Part shown: one piece after another, positions 26,396 to 34,183 of the stretch
Layout: each line of letters opens with the position of its first letter
Position numbering within the stretch: the stretch's first letter is position 1
Assembly: GCA_021372245.1 (NCBI GenBank)
Contig: JAJFUV010000088.1
Coordinates: 1 to 54,930 of the forward strand
DNA length: 54,930 bases
Direction of reading: 5' to 3'
Source: Terriglobales bacterium
Lineage (GTDB): Bacteria > Acidobacteriota > Terriglobia > Bryobacterales > Bryobacteraceae
Made by a program: the position numbers and the translations under genes
Notes under the pieces: model-generated
Seen by the model: only the letters and a program-made list of their open reading frames with translations
What the model was told of the DNA's origin: nothing
The model's database searches: none

Positions 26396-27439
26396 ATGAT
26401 CATCACACAAACACCTTTGCGGATCAGCTTTTTCGGCGGAGGGACCGATTTTCGCGATTTCTTCCTGCACGAGGGCGGGTGTGTCCTGAGTTCTGCGATA
26501 GACCGCTATATCTTTGTCATTTTGAAGGAGCGGTTCGACGACAAGATCAGGGTCGGTTATACCAGGACTGAATTGGTCGATAGTGTAGACGAAATTCAGC
26601 ACGAGCTTGTTCGCGAATGTCTGCGCAAGAGCGGGATCCAACGACGAGTGGAAGTGGCGACCATGGCCGACATCCCATCGTCCGGATCCGGCATGGGTTC
26701 TTCAAGTGCGGTCACCGTGGGACTGCTGAACGCCATGTATCAATACCTGAACAAACCGAAGGACTTCGAAACCCTCGCCCGGCAAGCGTGCGAGATCGAA
26801 CTGGATATCTTGAAAAAACCCATTGGGATTCAGGACCAGTACATCAGCGCCTATGGGGGGCAGAAGTTCATCTCATTCGACACGGATGGGAACGTTTCGC
26901 TGGAGCCCCTGGCGTTGGATGAAGAGACCGTCTTCTGTCTGAACCAGTACCTCATGTTGTTTTACACGAATATCAGTCGCAAGGCTGAGACTGTTCTGGG
27001 AGAACAGCGTCAAAACATCAAAGACCGTCTGGATGTTCTCAGGAGAATGAAGGAACTGGCACTCTTGGGCAAGAGGTGTCTGTTGTCCGGCGCGCTGGAT
27101 GAGTTTGGCCGCCTTCTGCACGAAAGCTGGAATTTGAAGAAACAGTTGGCCAGCGGAATCTCAAACGGTGCGATCGATGAGATTTACAGCGCTGCACTGA
27201 GGTGCGGCGCCCTGGGGGGTAAGATCACGGGCGCAGGAGGGGGTGGGTTTCTCCTTCTATGTTGCCCGCCTGAGCGCCAGGATCGCGTACGGGCAGCGCT
27301 TCGTGGTCTTCCGGAACTCCCCTTCGGTTTGGAGCGCGCCGGGACAAAGGTGATCTTTGACTACTCGCGTGTCACCACGAGGCCGGTGGAGTCCATCCGC
27401 TACACGCATGTTCATCGCACCGCGATGGCTGTCGGCTGA
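26396..27439 (+). CDS. hddA: GHMP sugar kinase, D-glycero-D-manno-heptose 7-phosphate kinase-like
   Basis: About 347 residues. The N-terminus [20 protein letters not shown] is characteristic of HddA-type GHMP kinases, with the ATP loop [20 protein letters not shown] at about 96-115 and the third motif [13 protein letters not shown] near 280. It would phosphorylate C1 of heptose-7-phosphate on the way to GDP-heptose; an HddC-like nucleotidyltransferase lies at 32679. Start choice: GGAGG at 26381-26385 is ten bases before the ATG at 26396 but too close to the ATG at 26387, and the GTG at 26360 adds non-homologous residues. Fucose or other GHMP sugar kinases are alternatives. Confidence 0.85.
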   Translation: MIITQTPLRISFFGGGTDFRDFFLHEGGCVLSSAIDRYIFVILKERFDDKIRVGYTRTELVDSVDEIQHELVRECLRKSGIQRRVEVATMADIPSSGSGMGSSSAVTVGLLNAMYQYLNKPKDFETLARQACEIELDILKKPIGIQDQYISAYGGQKFISFDTDGNVSLEPLALDEETVFCLNQYLMLFYTNISRKAETVLGEQRQNIKDRLDVLRRMKELALLGKRCLLSGALDEFGRLLHESWNLKKQLASGISNGAIDEIYSAALRCGALGGKITGAGGGGFLLLCCPPERQDRVRAALRGLPELPFGLERAGTKVIFDYSRVTTRPVESIRYTHVHRTAMAVG

Positions 27440-27505
27440 TTCGTCTTCTGTGCGTGCTAGGGGCGTTGTGTTGTCTAACGGCTCAAAGGAACTGGAGGTA
27501 AGGTT

Positions 27506-28609
27506 ATGAAGTGTCTTGGCATCTTGGCTGGCATCACTCTGGGTGCGCTCCTACCCTCGACCTGCATGGGGCAGTTTGTCAAAGGCGGCGAAGTCCTCAG
27601 AGTGCCCGGGTCTCCAACCAATTACCGCGGCTACGGGGAGAGCAGCCAAAAGTCGTTCAATGTGTTTCTGCGTATTCCCAAGATCTCGCCTGATTACCAA
27701 TTAGGCCCCGGTGACGTCCTGCGGGTCGAAATCGTGGGCCAGACGGGACTGTCGGAAACTCTCCAGACGGTGACGATCAGTAACACCGGACAGATCAGCA
27801 TGCCGCTCCTCGGACCGGTTCAGGCTGCGGATCTGACCGCATCCCAGTTGGAAGAGAGGATTGCCGCAGGCCTCAAGAAGAGGGAGTTCCTCCAGGATCC
27901 AGAGGTCCTGGTTTACATAACTGATTACCTGGCAAAACCAATTTACATTGTCGGCGAAGTAGACAATCCGGGTGAATACGTGATGTCCCAGCAACTCACC
28001 CTGATGGAAGCAATCCTCATGGCAGGAGGGCTTGATTTCACGGCCGACCGTTACGGGTATCTGCACCGGAAAGTGTCCGTTGATGCACCGGCCTGGAAAC
28101 CGGAGCGCGTCATTGAAGATCCAGCAGCCGCAAGGCCCGGAAGACAGGTGATCAGAGTCGACCTTGAGCCGCTCAAGACCGGCGGAGTGCTAAAACCGGA
28201 CATTCTCCTAAAGAAGGGTGATGTCTTCACAGTTCCGAGGAGGCAGCCCCGCCTTTTCTATGTGATCGGCGATGTAAGGGCGCCCGGGGCGTACGATATC
28301 CCTCCGCCTGCGGAGAGATCCATCCTTGTCAGCCAGGCTATCGCCCAGGCTGGTGGGCCGGCTCCCACTGCGAAGCTCGCGAAGGGGATCCTGGTGCACA
28401 GCGACGATATGGGTGGACGAGTCGAGCGCAAGATCGACTTCACGGCCATCATGAAAGGCAAGGAGCAGGACTTCCGGGTCAACCCCAACGACGTGATATT
28501 CATACCCGGAAGCGTGACCAAGACTTTGCAGCAAGGCCTATTGGGGGCTATTCCGTCAGCTGCACAAACATCTGCTACTACGTCGATCCAGAATATCGGC
28601 CGCCGTTAA
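27506..28609 (+). CDS. Outer-membrane polysaccharide export protein (Wza/OPX family, SLBB domains)
   Basis: 367 residues with an N-terminal signal peptide (cleavage after about residue 22). The Poly_export domain starts at YQLGPGDVLRVEIVGQ (about 65) and is followed by two SLBB-type repeats, IYIVGEVDNPGEYVMSQ and FYVIGDVRAPGAYDIPP, each leading to an AGG turn. NPNDVIFIPGSVTK closes the second. The short C-terminal hydrophobic stretch is not a full Wza outer-membrane helix. It would form the periplasmic and outer-membrane part of the export channel. GGAGGT at 27494-27499 gives a clear ribosome site. A paralogue follows after 21 bases. The cysteine at residue 20 is not in a good lipobox. Confidence 0.9.
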   Translation: MKCLGILAGITLGALLPSTCMGQFVKGGEVLRVPGSPTNYRGYGESSQKSFNVFLRIPKISPDYQLGPGDVLRVEIVGQTGLSETLQTVTISNTGQISMPLLGPVQAADLTASQLEERIAAGLKKREFLQDPEVLVYITDYLAKPIYIVGEVDNPGEYVMSQQLTLMEAILMAGGLDFTADRYGYLHRKVSVDAPAWKPERVIEDPAAARPGRQVIRVDLEPLKTGGVLKPDILLKKGDVFTVPRRQPRLFYVIGDVRAPGAYDIPPPAERSILVSQAIAQAGGPAPTAKLAKGILVHSDDMGGRVERKIDFTAIMKGKEQDFRVNPNDVIFIPGSVTKTLQQGLLGAIPSAAQTSATTSIQNIGRR

Positions 28610-28630
28610 CGGGCGCGCAAGGAGGGTCTC

Positions 28631-29590
28631 ATGTCCCGCTATGTGTTGTTGCTGTTAGTGGTTTCCGCAACCTATCCACAGGAAGTACGAAAAGCCGCCG
28701 AGCCGCCTCAGGCACAGTCACCCCCGCTGGACTATCGTCTCGGGCCAAGTGACGTGCTGTCAATCAGCGTGCTCGGACTGAAGGACTTCGACCGTTCTGT
28801 GACGGTCAGCAACTCCGGTCGCATCCGCGTGCCGCACATTGGCATTCTCAACGTGCTTGATATGACCACTCTGCAATTGGAGACGGACCTGGCCCGCCGG
28901 CTGCGCGAACGGAACCTGGTCAAGGATCCCTGGGTTCAGGTGCGGGTAACCGCATCTCGTTCGCAGGCAGTGTATGTTCTGGGCGAAGTCATAATGCCGG
29001 GGCAATACCTATTGAAGGATGGAATGCGCGTACTGGATCTGGTGTCATTGGGCTTAGGAGTGAATGACGTTACCAGCACTCAGGTATACCTTTACCGCCA
29101 GCGGGGACGTGACTCTGACCAGCCCTCGACGACGGACAGGCTAGGTATGTACGAGGTGGCGCACATCGATCTCCAAGAACTATTCCAAGGGAAGAAGCCG
29201 GAACTCAACGTGCGCTTGCAGGGAGGTGATATCCTCTACTGTCCGGAGAAGAAGCCGGAGTTCTTTTACGTCATTGGCGATCTTGTGAAGCCTGGCCCGA
29301 TTGAGATGATCTCAGGGCAGACCGTAATGGCGAGCCGTGCGGTTTCGTGGGCCGGCGGTCCTACAAAGACAGCCAAACTCAGTAAGGGGATAGTCCTGAG
29401 GTACGACAAGACCGGTGCGCGCCAGGAGTTTGCGGTCGACTTCAAGGCGCTTCTGGCGGGCAAGAAGGCCGATTTCGCTATTCTGCCCAATGACGTTGTT
29501 TTTATCCCAGGAAGTGCCGGCAAGACGCTAGCCTATGGACTTCTCAGCATTGTCCCGGGAGTAGGAACGATGTCTGCGGTCATGCGATAG
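28631..29590 (+). CDS. Outer-membrane polysaccharide export protein (second OPX paralogue)
   Basis: 319 residues with a short signal peptide (VLLLLVVSATYP). The Poly_export domain is DYRLGPSDVLSISVLGLKDF, the SLBB repeats are YVLGEVIMPGQYLLKDG and FYVIGDLVKPGPIEMIS, and the end is LPNDVVFIPGSAGKTLAYG. It has the same architecture as the preceding protein, and the closing motifs match almost residue for residue, so the pair is an old tandem duplication. AAGGAGGG at 28619-28626 is an excellent ribosome site. No chain-length regulator or tyrosine kinase (Wzc) is beside it. Confidence 0.9.
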   Translation: MSRYVLLLLVVSATYPQEVRKAAEPPQAQSPPLDYRLGPSDVLSISVLGLKDFDRSVTVSNSGRIRVPHIGILNVLDMTTLQLETDLARRLRERNLVKDPWVQVRVTASRSQAVYVLGEVIMPGQYLLKDGMRVLDLVSLGLGVNDVTSTQVYLYRQRGRDSDQPSTTDRLGMYEVAHIDLQELFQGKKPELNVRLQGGDILYCPEKKPEFFYVIGDLVKPGPIEMISGQTVMASRAVSWAGGPTKTAKLSKGIVLRYDKTGARQEFAVDFKALLAGKKADFAILPNDVVFIPGSAGKTLAYGLLSIVPGVGTMSAVMR

Positions 29591-29744
29591 CAGGCCCATT
29601 GCCGGTCAGTTGAGTGTCAGCATCAACCGGCACGCAGTGGTCAAGACTGTCAATAAGTCGAGACACTTGCGGTAGCGAGAGGATGAATCCTGATCAAGTG
29701 ATGATCGGCTTACGGAATACGTTGGCGAGAAGCAGAGGTAAATC

Positions 29745-31097
29745 GTGAATATTCTGCTTGTCTCGCACTTCTTTCCGCCGACTTACAACGCGGGGACTGA
29801 AAACTATACGCTGGCCTTGGCCAAGGCACTTTCGAAAAGAGGCCATGCTACCCGTGTCGTGTGTGCTGAGGGCTGGGAAGCAGGTCACGCCCATTGGAAT
29901 GGCGTTACGGACGATCGTTTTGAAGGGATACCCGTATGCCGCCTGCATTTGAACTGGATGAAGCCCAGCGACCCGAACCGTTCCCTTTACGATAATGCTG
30001 TCGTCGAAAGTTGGTTCGATCACTTCCTGGAGAAGAACAGACCAGACGTGGTGCATGTCACATCCGTTGCGTCGCTTGGCGCTGGCACTTTACGCTCTGT
30101 ACACAGAGCTGGAATTCCTCTGGTGTTGACCTTGATGGATTTTTGGTTTCTCTGCCCGAGCATACAACTGTTGCGAAGCGACGGAAGCCTGTGCGACGGA
30201 ATTGTAAAACCTTGGCATTGCCAAGCCTGCCTCGCCTCGTCATCCAGGCTCTTTCGCAGGATCAACCGGTTCCTCCCGCGGCGTCTCCAACCAGAACTGT
30301 GGGGTCGAGTGTGTAAAGTGTCCTTCTTGACGAGAAGGCGGGGCTTGCGCGGATTGCTGCTGGATGTTGAAAATCGACAGCAGTTTCTCAAAGAAATGCT
30401 CCGGTGTCCCGATCTTGTCATCAGCCACTCGGAGTTCCTAAAGCATACATTTTCATTGAACGGTTTTGCGGACGTGTCTGTGTTACGGCAAGGCCACGAC
30501 CTAAGTTGGCTGGCAAGGTGCCGCGAAAAGTCGGCTGGCAACCTCATCCGGTTCGGATACTTGGGGCAAATCCAAGAAATCAAGGGCGTCCATTTACTTG
30601 TCGAGGCCATGAGGAGACTTGATTCCAGAAAGCCGGCTCGTTTGGACATTTGGGGCGACCTCACTAGATCACCAGAGTACGTGAACAGGCTAAGAGAACG
30701 TGCTCGCGGCGACTCGAGGATCATCTTTCGGGGTTATTGCAGACACTCGGATCTCGCTGCGGTCCTAATCGACACAGACGTTCTTGTCGTGCCGTCGCTT
30801 TGGTACGAGAATTCGCCGTTGGTAATCCAGGAAGCATTCGCCGCGGGCACTCCTGTCATCGCGAGTAATTTGGGCGGCATGAGCGAAGCAATCACGCATG
30901 GCGTGAATGGTCTTCTCTTCGAGCGCGGAGAGTGCCTGGGTTTAGCGAAGCAAATGCAGCGACTACTGGATGAGCCGGACCTGTTATCTAGGTTGCGCAA
31001 AGGAATCCCCAGGGTTAAGACGTCAGACGACGAAGCCATTCAAATTGAGACGTTCTATTCTGACTTGCTCTCGCATCGGGAGCAGGTTCGAAGCTGA
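29745..31097 (+). CDS. GT4-family glycosyltransferase
   Basis: 450 residues from a GTG start. Distinct motifs are SHFFPPTYNAGTENYTLALA, LHLNWMKPSDPNRSLYDNAV, LVLTLMDFWFLCPSIQLL, a CQAC cysteine pair, VLRQGHDLSWLARC, and the donor-domain end VVPSLWYENSPLVIQEAFAA. The same motifs, in the same order, occur in the N-terminal half of the fusion protein at 35438, so the two are close paralogues. Its last codons are part of a repeat that recurs upstream of the nucleotidyltransferase at 32679. Confidence 0.92.
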   Translation: MNILLVSHFFPPTYNAGTENYTLALAKALSKRGHATRVVCAEGWEAGHAHWNGVTDDRFEGIPVCRLHLNWMKPSDPNRSLYDNAVVESWFDHFLEKNRPDVVHVTSVASLGAGTLRSVHRAGIPLVLTLMDFWFLCPSIQLLRSDGSLCDGIVKPWHCQACLASSSRLFRRINRFLPRRLQPELWGRVCKVSFLTRRRGLRGLLLDVENRQQFLKEMLRCPDLVISHSEFLKHTFSLNGFADVSVLRQGHDLSWLARCREKSAGNLIRFGYLGQIQEIKGVHLLVEAMRRLDSRKPARLDIWGDLTRSPEYVNRLRERARGDSRIIFRGYCRHSDLAAVLIDTDVLVVPSLWYENSPLVIQEAFAAGTPVIASNLGGMSEAITHGVNGLLFERGECLGLAKQMQRLLDEPDLLSRLRKGIPRVKTSDDEAIQIETFYSDLLSHREQVRS

Positions 31098-31309
31098 ACC
31101 GAACAAGAGTGCGATGAAAGCATACTTGCTAGCGGCGGGTTTGGGGAAGCGGCTTTGTCCCCTTACGAGGGACGTGCCGGAGTGTATGGCGTCAATCGAA
31201 GACAGGCCGCTCTTGCGTATCTGGCTGAAGCTAATGGCCAACCACAGGGTAAAAGACGTGCTGGTAAGCACTCGCTACTTAGCGAATAGAATACAGGAGT
31301 GCGAGGGCA
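31084..31309 (+). repeat. Direct repeat, copy A (5' end of nucleotidyltransferase)
   Basis: About 226 bases that align with 32650-32870. The block around the ATG (GAACAAGAGTGCGATGAAAG and the following bases) is identical for more than 30 bases, the first 100 bases differ at only a handful of sites, and similarity falls off after about base 31200. The copy begins inside the last codons of the upstream glycosyltransferase gene. The two copies flank the orphan gene at 31584. Confidence 0.8.
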
Positions 31310-31362
31310 ATAGGAGCGAGAGGTACTGCTGTCATTCTTACAACCGTACTGCCCGAAACTGA
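31114..31362 (+). pseudogene. Truncated copy of the HddC-like nucleotidyltransferase gene
   Basis: From the ATG at 31114 the protein MKAYLLAAGLGKRLCPLTRD follows the intact gene at 32679 (MKAYLLAAGLGKRLYPLTRD) for about 65 residues, to LVSTRYLANRIQEC, then diverges and stops at 31362. Key changes are already present: Tyr to Cys in the signature, and the catalytic-lysine position VPKCM reads VPECM. It cannot make a complete enzyme and is best read as a decayed partial duplicate. Confidence 0.8.
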
Positions 31363-31419
31363 AGCCGGATGAACAATCGTGAAACCACCCGAATCACACA
31401 TAGAACCAGTTACAGCTGC

Positions 31420-31450
31420 GCTTCTTGGGAGCGACAGAGACTCCCGAAGC
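31420..31450 (+). other. Stem-loop in the spacer before the orphan gene
   Basis: GCTTC-TT-GGGAG (31420-31431) can pair with CTCCCGAAGC (31441-31450), giving a ten-pair stem with a two-base bulge and a nine-base loop. No run of T follows, so it is not a standard intrinsic terminator. The role is unknown; it could be a processing or attenuating structure in the 221-base spacer between the pseudogene and 31584. Confidence 0.35.
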
Positions 31451-31583
31451 GTGTCTGGGGCCACCTGTGTGTTATGTAGAAGATGTCCCGGACCGGTCCC
31501 GTGTTCTTTCTCACGTTGTTCAGCCAGTGTCCAGTCGTGTTACTACCAGATAGCCATGTGTACTGACTAAAGGAGAGTGACCG

Positions 31584-32459
31584 ATGGAAACCCAAAGTGT
31601 AAACAGCAAGTCGTACTGCTTCTGCACACTTGCGCTCGGCGCTCCGTACGGCAGGCTTGCCGTGCAGCTAGCCTCAGACCTTGCAGGGTATTCACCACAT
31701 GCACAACTGCTAGTACTTACCGATCAGTGCAGTCTATTCACACATTCACATAATGTGCTCGCTATTCCACACAGACAACGTAGCGTAGCCGCCTACAATG
31801 ACAAACTGTGCGTGGTAAATAAGGCTCTGAAGCTCTTTAGGACCTGCATTTTCTTGGACGCTGACACAAGAATTCTAGCACCCGTTCGGCTCACCGATGA
31901 TGTATTTGAGCCAGGTGTCAAGGGGCGGGCGGTCTTTTCCTGGCAAGACCTGAAAGATACCGGCGAGGCCGATGCGGAAAGGGCCAAACGACGCAAGAAC
32001 AGAATGATGTCGCTCCTGCGCAACAAGCTCCAGCTAAGTCAACCGGACAGCGAACTCGTGTGTGTTCTGGAATCTCTTTTCTCTGTTACGCACTGTACGC
32101 AGCTTAGTGCATTTCTGTCTTGCTGGAACCAGTTGGCGCTTTACTGTGAAGAACACCGAATGTTTGCGTATGAGGGAGTGACCATAGGCGCGGCTGCTTT
32201 CGTGGCGCGCTGCCCTGTCGCAAAGGCTGAGTTTGATGGCGTGAAAGTCTTTGAACCTATCGCATCGTGGGATAGCATTGCGAGGGGGGAGATGACACAC
32301 GAGGAGTATGAGAGATGGAACGTAACAATCTCCCGCTACAAAGATGCGGTCACCGGCCAGTCGGCCTTAGGCAGAGGCCTAACTCGGAGTAAGCGACGTG
32401 TGGTTAAGGGAGTACGGTTCTTGAAAGTCCGGCTGTGCGGCTTTGATCTTCTAAAGTAG
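31584..32459 (+). CDS. Orphan GT-A-like protein, putative glycosyltransferase
   Basis: 291 residues that I cannot place in a named family. Visible features are an N-terminal strand and helix, YCFCTLALGAPYGRLAVQL, a strand LLVLTDQCSLF, and FRTCIFLDADTRIL, which looks like the DxD metal site of GT-A glycosyltransferases such as GT8-like enzymes. A late AFVARCPVAKAEFDGVKVFE and FEPIASWDSIA are compatible with an acceptor region. The C-terminus is strongly basic (LTRSKRRVVKGVRFLKVRL), possibly for membrane contact. AAGGAGAG at 31569-31576 is a good ribosome site. It sits between two copies of a nucleotidyltransferase 5' end, suggesting it was inserted. Confidence 0.6.
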   Translation: METQSVNSKSYCFCTLALGAPYGRLAVQLASDLAGYSPHAQLLVLTDQCSLFTHSHNVLAIPHRQRSVAAYNDKLCVVNKALKLFRTCIFLDADTRILAPVRLTDDVFEPGVKGRAVFSWQDLKDTGEADAERAKRRKNRMMSLLRNKLQLSQPDSELVCVLESLFSVTHCTQLSAFLSCWNQLALYCEEHRMFAYEGVTIGAAAFVARCPVAKAEFDGVKVFEPIASWDSIARGEMTHEEYERWNVTISRYKDAVTGQSALGRGLTRSKRRVVKGVRFLKVRLCGFDLLK

Positions 32460-32649
32460 CGTGGAGCGAGAGGACGCCCGCTGTTGAGTACTCCTCGGGG
32501 AGGCGTGAACGAAGTGAATGCTGGAAGGATCGCTGCGTTGTCCCCGGCGTCCACGAGGGGGTAGAAGAAGTGACAAACGGAATGTGAGCTTAAGAGAAAC
32601 AACCCCTGGGAGTGAGACGTTGGCTGTAAGATGCTCTTCCCTCGACAGG

Positions 32650-32870
32650 AGGTTCGCAGTGAAGTGAACAAGAGTGCGATGAAAGCATACTTGCTAGCAG
32701 CGGGTCTGGGGAAGCGGCTTTATCCCCTTACGAGGGACGTACCGAAGTGTATGGCGCCGATTGCGGGGAAACCGCTCCTGCGGATTTGGCTGGAGCTTCT
32801 GACCAGCCATGGCATAGAAGACGTTCTTATCAACACTCACTATTTGGCTGAGAAGGTTCATGAGTTCGCC
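32650..32870 (+). repeat. Direct repeat, copy B (5' end of intact nucleotidyltransferase)
   Basis: Second copy of the repeat at 31084-31309, offset 1565-1566 bases. It includes the ribosome-site region, the ATG at 32679 and the first 60 or so codons. Just upstream of the ATG the frame reads PRQEVRSEVNK, which resembles the last residues of the glycosyltransferase ending at 31097 (HREQVRS). The duplicated unit therefore spans the old junction between that gene and the nucleotidyltransferase. Confidence 0.8.
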
Positions 32871-33383
32871 AGAGCGTGGACCACTCCTCCCCGATTGCAT
32901 ATCACCACTGAGGAGGCGCTTCTCGGCAGCGCGGGGACACTTCGTCAAAACCGTGACTTTGTGCGCGGCGAGGAGGACTTCCTGGTCTGCAACGGCGACA
33001 CTCTGACAGACATGGACCTCGGCCAACTCATCCAATTTCATCGGATGAGGCGCGCTCTGGTCACGATGGCGCTTTTCCGGACGGAGCGGCCATCCGAGTG
33101 CGGGATTGTTGAGATCGATGACGAGGGGCAGGTCCTCAGTTTTGAGGAAAAGCCCGCGGCACCGAGAGCTTGCGTGGCCAATGGCGGCATCTACGTGATG
33201 CGCGCGGACGTCATCGAACGATTGCCGGTCAAACCCGTTTGCGACATCGGCTTCGATCTGTTGCCGCAATGCCTCGGCGAAATGTACGGCTTCCTCTGGA
33301 AAGGTGTGCTAATCGACATCGGAACCCCCAAGAGTTACGTTCTGGCCCAGGACGCGTGGACCCGCCGCATGATTGCGGCTTAG
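32679..33383 (+). CDS. hddC: Sugar-1-phosphate nucleotidyltransferase, heptose-1-phosphate guanylyltransferase-like
   Basis: 234 residues starting MKAYLLAAGLGKRLYPLTRD, with PKCMAPIAGKPLLRIWLELL, the metal-site motif FLVCNGDTLTDMDLGQLIQF, and CDIGFDLLPQCLGEMYGF near the end. The short length and the motif set match HddC-type enzymes that make GDP-D-glycero-D-manno-heptose, which fits the HddA-type kinase at 26396. Generic mannose-1-phosphate guanylyltransferase is the main alternative. The ATG at 32679 was chosen over an upstream ORF extension because the extension is repeat sequence. The next nucleotidyltransferase starts 41 bases later. Confidence 0.78.
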   Translation: MKAYLLAAGLGKRLYPLTRDVPKCMAPIAGKPLLRIWLELLTSHGIEDVLINTHYLAEKVHEFARAWTTPPRLHITTEEALLGSAGTLRQNRDFVRGEEDFLVCNGDTLTDMDLGQLIQFHRMRRALVTMALFRTERPSECGIVEIDDEGQVLSFEEKPAAPRACVANGGIYVMRADVIERLPVKPVCDIGFDLLPQCLGEMYGFLWKGVLIDIGTPKSYVLAQDAWTRRMIAA

Positions 33384-33424
33384 TCGGGAAGTTGAATACG
33401 ACGAAGAGAGGACGGACATCCACC

Positions 33425-34174
33425 ATGGATGAAGAAAGAATCGGCTTGGTCCCAGCCGCAGGCAAGGGCCTCAGGCTCGGCCTCCCTTACCCGAAGGAGC
33501 TTTATCCCATTATCAGAGAAAATCGGTACAAACCGGTCGCGCAGTTCGTTCTCGATGATTTGGTCTGTTCCGGCATCCGGCATGTTGTGTTTGTGATCAA
33601 TGACACCAAACATCAACTGATTGGATATCTTGGTGATGGCCGGCGGTTCGGAGCAAACATAAGCTATGTCGTGCAAGACCAGAGGGGGGTGGAAAATGGG
33701 GCCGCCTCGCCAGGCCTCGCCAACGCCCTGGATTCCGCGTTTCATCTGACGCGTGGAAAGACTGTGTTCTTCGGCATGCCGGACACGATCATGTCGCCGG
33801 ATGGCATCTTCGCCCAATTGCAGAACTCCGCCGATGCGGCTGATGACGTGGTGCTGGGCTTGTTCTCCACAGTGAATCCGGAAAAGTTCGGGATGGTGCG
33901 CGTAGCTCGGGATGACAAAGTGGTGGAGATCGTCGACAAGCCGCAACGGACCGACCTAAACCACATGTGGGGTTGTATCATGTGGCGCAATCGTTTTACC
34001 GAGCATCTCCACTCTTGCGTCAGTAATGGGATGAGTGACTTCGCCGCGATCCTGAATGACGCGATTGCGGCGGGGATGAAGGTCAGGGGTGTCCTGATAG
34101 CAGGCGGGACATACCAGGATTTAGGTACCTACGACGAGATCTTGAAACTGGACCAAACATTAAGACAACCTTAG
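33425..34174 (+). CDS. NDP-sugar pyrophosphorylase (RmlA/GalU-like nucleotidyltransferase)
   Basis: 249 residues from the ATG at 33425, preceded by GAAGAGAGGA. The signature is LVPAAGKGLRLGLPYPKELY, with the catalytic lysine in PKEL; FFGMPDTIMSPDGIFAQLQ carries the metal-binding aspartate and GGTYQDLGTYDEILK is the usual RmlA-like end. It would couple a sugar-1-phosphate to a nucleotide, with dTDP-glucose or UDP-glucose as likely products. It is related to, but clearly distinct from, the HddC-like gene just upstream. A long upstream ORF extension lies inside that gene and is rejected. Confidence 0.82.
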   Translation: MDEERIGLVPAAGKGLRLGLPYPKELYPIIRENRYKPVAQFVLDDLVCSGIRHVVFVINDTKHQLIGYLGDGRRFGANISYVVQDQRGVENGAASPGLANALDSAFHLTRGKTVFFGMPDTIMSPDGIFAQLQNSADAADDVVLGLFSTVNPEKFGMVRVARDDKVVEIVDKPQRTDLNHMWGCIMWRNRFTEHLHSCVSNGMSDFAAILNDAIAAGMKVRGVLIAGGTYQDLGTYDEILKLDQTLRQP

Positions 34175-34183
34175 GAATCCCGC

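Noticed and set aside
32522..32536. TGGAAGG-N4-CTGC, a weak sigma-54-like sequence upstream of the 32679 gene
   Set aside because: The GG and GC spacing fits, but the matches outside these pairs are poor and the site lies in sequence tied to a rearrangement. Not listed as a promoter without a genome-wide background.
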